64,000 nt of DNA from Pseudomonas protegens (lineage in GTDB: Bacteria > Pseudomonadota > Gammaproteobacteria > Pseudomonadales > Pseudomonadaceae), in contig NZ_CP031396.1 in NCBI RefSeq assembly GCF_003363755.1, positions 4,682,501-4,746,500 of the forward strand. The letters run 5' to 3'. Below, piece after piece: positions 62,244 through 64,000 of the stretch. The notes beneath the pieces were generated by a model. It was not told the DNA's origin. It ran no database searches and was given only the letters and a program-made list of their open reading frames with translations. The translations under genes and the position numbers were made by a program. Position 1 is the first letter of the stretch; the number at the start of each line of letters is the position of its first letter.

Positions 62244-62569
62244 GACGGCGGTTCTCCTTGTTGGGGGCGCGGATGATCGCATTTTTTATCGCCGATCGTG
62301 ACCTCTGACCCCTGCCGGGTTCTTTCGGCCCCTGCCGGGCGGCGATATACTCACCGACCCAATAAAGTGTGATCGCCCGCGCCGTGCAGCCTGCACGGAA
62401 CGCCCAGGGTGCGTCACACCCTCCCGGCGTTCCTGGCCTGTTGTTATCCACAGGCAGGCAGCCCCCGATTATTCCCATCAAGCCTTTGGTCGCTGCCTTG
62501 CAGCGCTCATCGGCGTTCCATGCCCGCAGCGTGCCCCTGCGCGGATCTATCCATTCAGGCAGTAGTCCG
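62244..62569 (+). other. Structured leader region before the thioesterase gene
   Basis: This 326-base gap holds a TATACT -10-like box (62346-62351) and then two adjacent hairpins: CCGTGCAG-C-CTGCACGG (62382-62398), and a second with arms GGAACGCC and GGCGTTCC (62397-62433), which contains an inner AGGGTG...CACCCT stem. A DnaA-type box TTATCCACA follows at 62444-62452. No gene is apparent. This could be a structured 5' leader or a small RNA. Confidence 0.5.
62444..62452 (+). promoter_or_regulatory. DnaA-box sequence TTATCCACA
   Basis: A perfect consensus box embedded in TTGTTATCCACAGGC, the same 15 bases as at 15413-15427 within the GIY-YIG upstream region. It lies just after the second leader hairpin, 118 bases before the thioesterase start. 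Confidence 0.4.
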
Positions 62570-62983
62570 ATGACCCTTCGTGAGCAAGAAATCCAGCGTC
62601 GTACCGAACTCTCGGTGACCCGTGTGACCAAGGCGGTATTCCCGTCCACCACCAATCATCACAACACCCTGTTCGGCGGTACCGCCCTGGCCTGGATGGA
62701 CGAAGTGTCGTTTATCGCCGCCACGCGCTTTTGCCGGTTGCCACTGGTGACAGTGTCCACCGACCGTATCGACTTCAATCATCCGATTGCCGCTGGTTCT
62801 ATTGTCGAGCTGGTAGGGCGGGTGGTGAAGGTGGGCAACACCAGCCTCAAGGTTGAGGTAGAGGTGTTTGTCGAGAGCATGAGTTGCGACGGACGGGAAA
62901 AGGCCATTCATGGTCTGTTCAGTTTTGTCGCCATCGATGACGACAAACGTCCGGTGCCGGTGCTTCCGGGATTCGCAGCGTAG
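62570..62983 (+). CDS. Acyl-CoA thioesterase (hotdog fold)
   Basis: A 137-residue thioesterase of the YciA/BACH type that hydrolyses acyl-CoA. The key segment HHNTLFGGTALAWMDEVSFI carries the hotdog helix with the conserved Asp/Glu, and RIDFNHPIAAGSIVELVGRV is the strand region after it. ATG 62570 is chosen on family N-termini (MTLREQEIQRRTELSVTRV). It has a long structured leader. The preferred acyl chain is unknown. Confidence 0.92.
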   Translation: MTLREQEIQRRTELSVTRVTKAVFPSTTNHHNTLFGGTALAWMDEVSFIAATRFCRLPLVTVSTDRIDFNHPIAAGSIVELVGRVVKVGNTSLKVEVEVFVESMSCDGREKAIHGLFSFVAIDDDKRPVPVLPGFAA

Positions 62984-63045
62984 GAGCCGGTTTGCCGGCG
63001 AAGGCGTTCCTGCGGGCCCCTTCGCCGGCAAACCCGCTTCCTAGA
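62981..63045. repeat. REP pair between thioesterase and antiporter genes
   Basis: TAGGAGCCGGTTTGCCGGCG and CTTCGCCGGCAAACCCGCTT are inverted copies with a 12-base spacer. The first begins within the thioesterase stop codon and the second runs a few bases into the end of the antiporter gene. Confidence 0.87.
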
Positions 63046-64000
63046 GAGACTCGGGTTGGATCAGTGCCAGCAGGGTCCAGCCAGCCGTCGGCTTGAGGCC
63101 GCTTTCCGGGGTGATTACATGCACCCAGCCGTTGCTGTCGCGGGCGAACAGCAGGGTTGCGCGTTCGCCGTGCAAAGTCTGGTAGTCGTTCCAGCCAAAG
63201 GCTTCGGTCAGGTGCGTGCTGTACAGCTCTGCGCCTTGGCCCAGCAGGCTGGCCAGCTTGGTGTAGGTCAGGGCCTCGCTGCCCAGTAGCTGGCCGCGAT
63301 GTTCGTGGCTGGCGCGGTGCTTGTCGGTGCGTCGGCTCTCCTGACTGTTGGCCAGGGCAAAAAGGCGCTGATGGCCAAAGTCGTGTCGAAAGCGCATGGC
63401 TGCCAGGGTATTGAGTTCGCCTGAAGGTGAGAGCGCCAGCAAATGCCCCAATCCCACCAGATCCAGATGCGCGTCGGCGTGCTGCGAGGCCGGGTTGCCG
63501 AAATAGGTGGGCAGGCCTTCCATGCGTGCTGCACGGATATTCTCCCAACTGGAGTCGGTCAGCAGCACTCGGCTGCCCAGCTGCTGCAAGGCCTTGCCAA
63601 TGGTGCGTGCCGGGCCATTGGCGCCGACAATCAGGAAGCCGCTGGGAGCGGGCTCCGCGACTTTGAGCAGGCGCGCCAAGGGCCGGGCAGTAGCGCTTTG
63701 CAGGACCACGGTGCCGATGATCACGGCAAAGGTCAGTGGCACCAGCAGCAAAGCCCCCTCGTGACCGGCTTCATCCAGGCGGATGGCGAAGATGGCCGAC
63801 ACCGCTGCCGCAACAATCCCCCGTGGCGCAATCCAGGCCAGCAAGGCGCGTTCACGCCAGTTGAGGCTGGAGCCGGCAGTGGACAGCAGCACATTCAGCG
63901 GGCGAGCGATGAACTGGATCACCAGCAGCAGGATCAGCACCAGCGGCCCCAGGGCGATCAGTGCCTTGAGGTCCAGGCGCGCTGCCAGCAGGATGAACAG
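63041..64000 (-). CDS. Cation/proton antiporter with TrkA-N-type domain (partial)
   Basis: The visible 319 residues are the C-terminal part of a CPA1-type sodium or potassium/proton antiporter; the gene continues past base 64000 with an open frame (LFILLAARLDLKALIALGPL). Membrane segments include VLILLLVIQFIARPLNVLLS and the WIAPRGIVAAAVSAIFAIRL segment typical of NhaP-like exchangers. A cytoplasmic Rossmann-type domain follows (FLIVGANGPARTIGKALQQL), with a further C-terminal regulatory region. The ion transported is unknown. Confidence 0.86.
   Translation of the reverse strand: MFILLAARLDLKALIALGPLVLILLLVIQFIARPLNVLLSTAGSSLNWRERALLAWIAPRGIVAAAVSAIFAIRLDEAGHEGALLLVPLTFAVIIGTVVLQSATARPLARLLKVAEPAPSGFLIVGANGPARTIGKALQQLGSRVLLTDSSWENIRAARMEGLPTYFGNPASQHADAHLDLVGLGHLLALSPSGELNTLAAMRFRHDFGHQRLFALANSQESRRTDKHRASHEHRGQLLGSEALTYTKLASLLGQGAELYSTHLTEAFGWNDYQTLHGERATLLFARDSNGWVHVITPESGLKPTAGWTLLALIQPESL

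Overview
The window is a stretch of core chromosome from a high-GC gammaproteobacterium, almost certainly a fluorescent Pseudomonas of the P. fluorescens group. The evidence is gene order: moaCDE, dauBAR with a neighbouring solute-binding protein, rhlB-estB, aapJQMP, valS/holC/pepA//lptFG, lepA-lepB-rnc-era-recO-pdxJ, mltF//purL, the nag cluster next to purL, purT, and ffh//rpsP-rimM-trmD-rplS. Most proteins can be matched to P. aeruginosa counterparts, and REP/REPIN elements with GCCGGCTTGCCGGC-type cores lie between many operons. I see no prophage, insertion sequence, CRISPR array, rRNA or tRNA.

Layout. 1-940: end of a molybdopterin operon (moaC fragment, moaD, moaE). 1-5 kb: an amino-acid-binding protein and the D-arginine catabolic operon dauBAR (minus strand); both promoters carry the same palindrome over the -10 box. 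5-7.2 kb: rhlB and a carboxylesterase. 7.2-11.9 kb: the general L-amino-acid ABC transporter aapJQMP behind a good sigma-54 promoter. 11.9-12.8 kb: an mqsRA toxin-antitoxin pair with an operator between its -35 and -10 boxes. 12.8-18.3 kb: a GntR regulator with an MFS carrier, small enzymes (NTF2-like, GIY-YIG, GST, glutaredoxin) and nucleoid protein ndpA/yejK. 18.6-20 kb: an HU protein and rlmF. 20.2-25.7 kb: pepA-holC-hypothetical-valS on the minus strand, divergent from lptFG (26-28.1 kb). 28.3-34.4 kb: lepA-lepB-rnc-era-recO-pdxJ, with a decayed gene remnant just before rnc. 34.5-40.5 kb: mltF divergent from purL and a small NIF3/YqfO-like gene. 40.6-47.8 kb: an N-acetylglucosamine operon nagR-nagA-SIS deaminase-nagF-nagE on the minus strand. 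48-56.3 kb: L,D-transpeptidase, two Nudix enzymes, gamma-carbonic anhydrase, DUF1289, VUT-family membrane protein, purT, MHS carrier, CorC/CNNM-type protein and a CcsA/YpjD protein. 56.5-60.1 kb: ffh and the S16/L19 operon. 60.1-64 kb: a DUF4132 protein, an acyl-CoA thioesterase behind a structured leader, and a cation/proton antiporter cut by the window edge.

How the genes connect. The Dau enzymes convert D-arginine to L-arginine through the 2-oxo acid, and the neighbouring binding protein probably supplies the ligand under the same regulator. The nag operon takes up GlcNAc by a phosphotransferase relay (NagF: IIA-HPr-EI; NagE: IIC-IIB), then deacetylates and deaminates the phosphosugar under NagR. 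LptFG, MltF and the L,D-transpeptidase serve the envelope. LepA, Era, Rnc, RimM, TrmD, RlmF, S16, L19 and Ffh serve translation and protein export.

The observations I find most worth a second look are the shared operator of dauBAR and the binding-protein gene, the operator-bearing promoters of mqsRA and nag, the gene remnant whose stop codon still overlaps the rnc start, a second IIB domain in NagE lacking its catalytic cysteine, and the structured leader before the thioesterase gene. I found no clearly novel multi-gene system.
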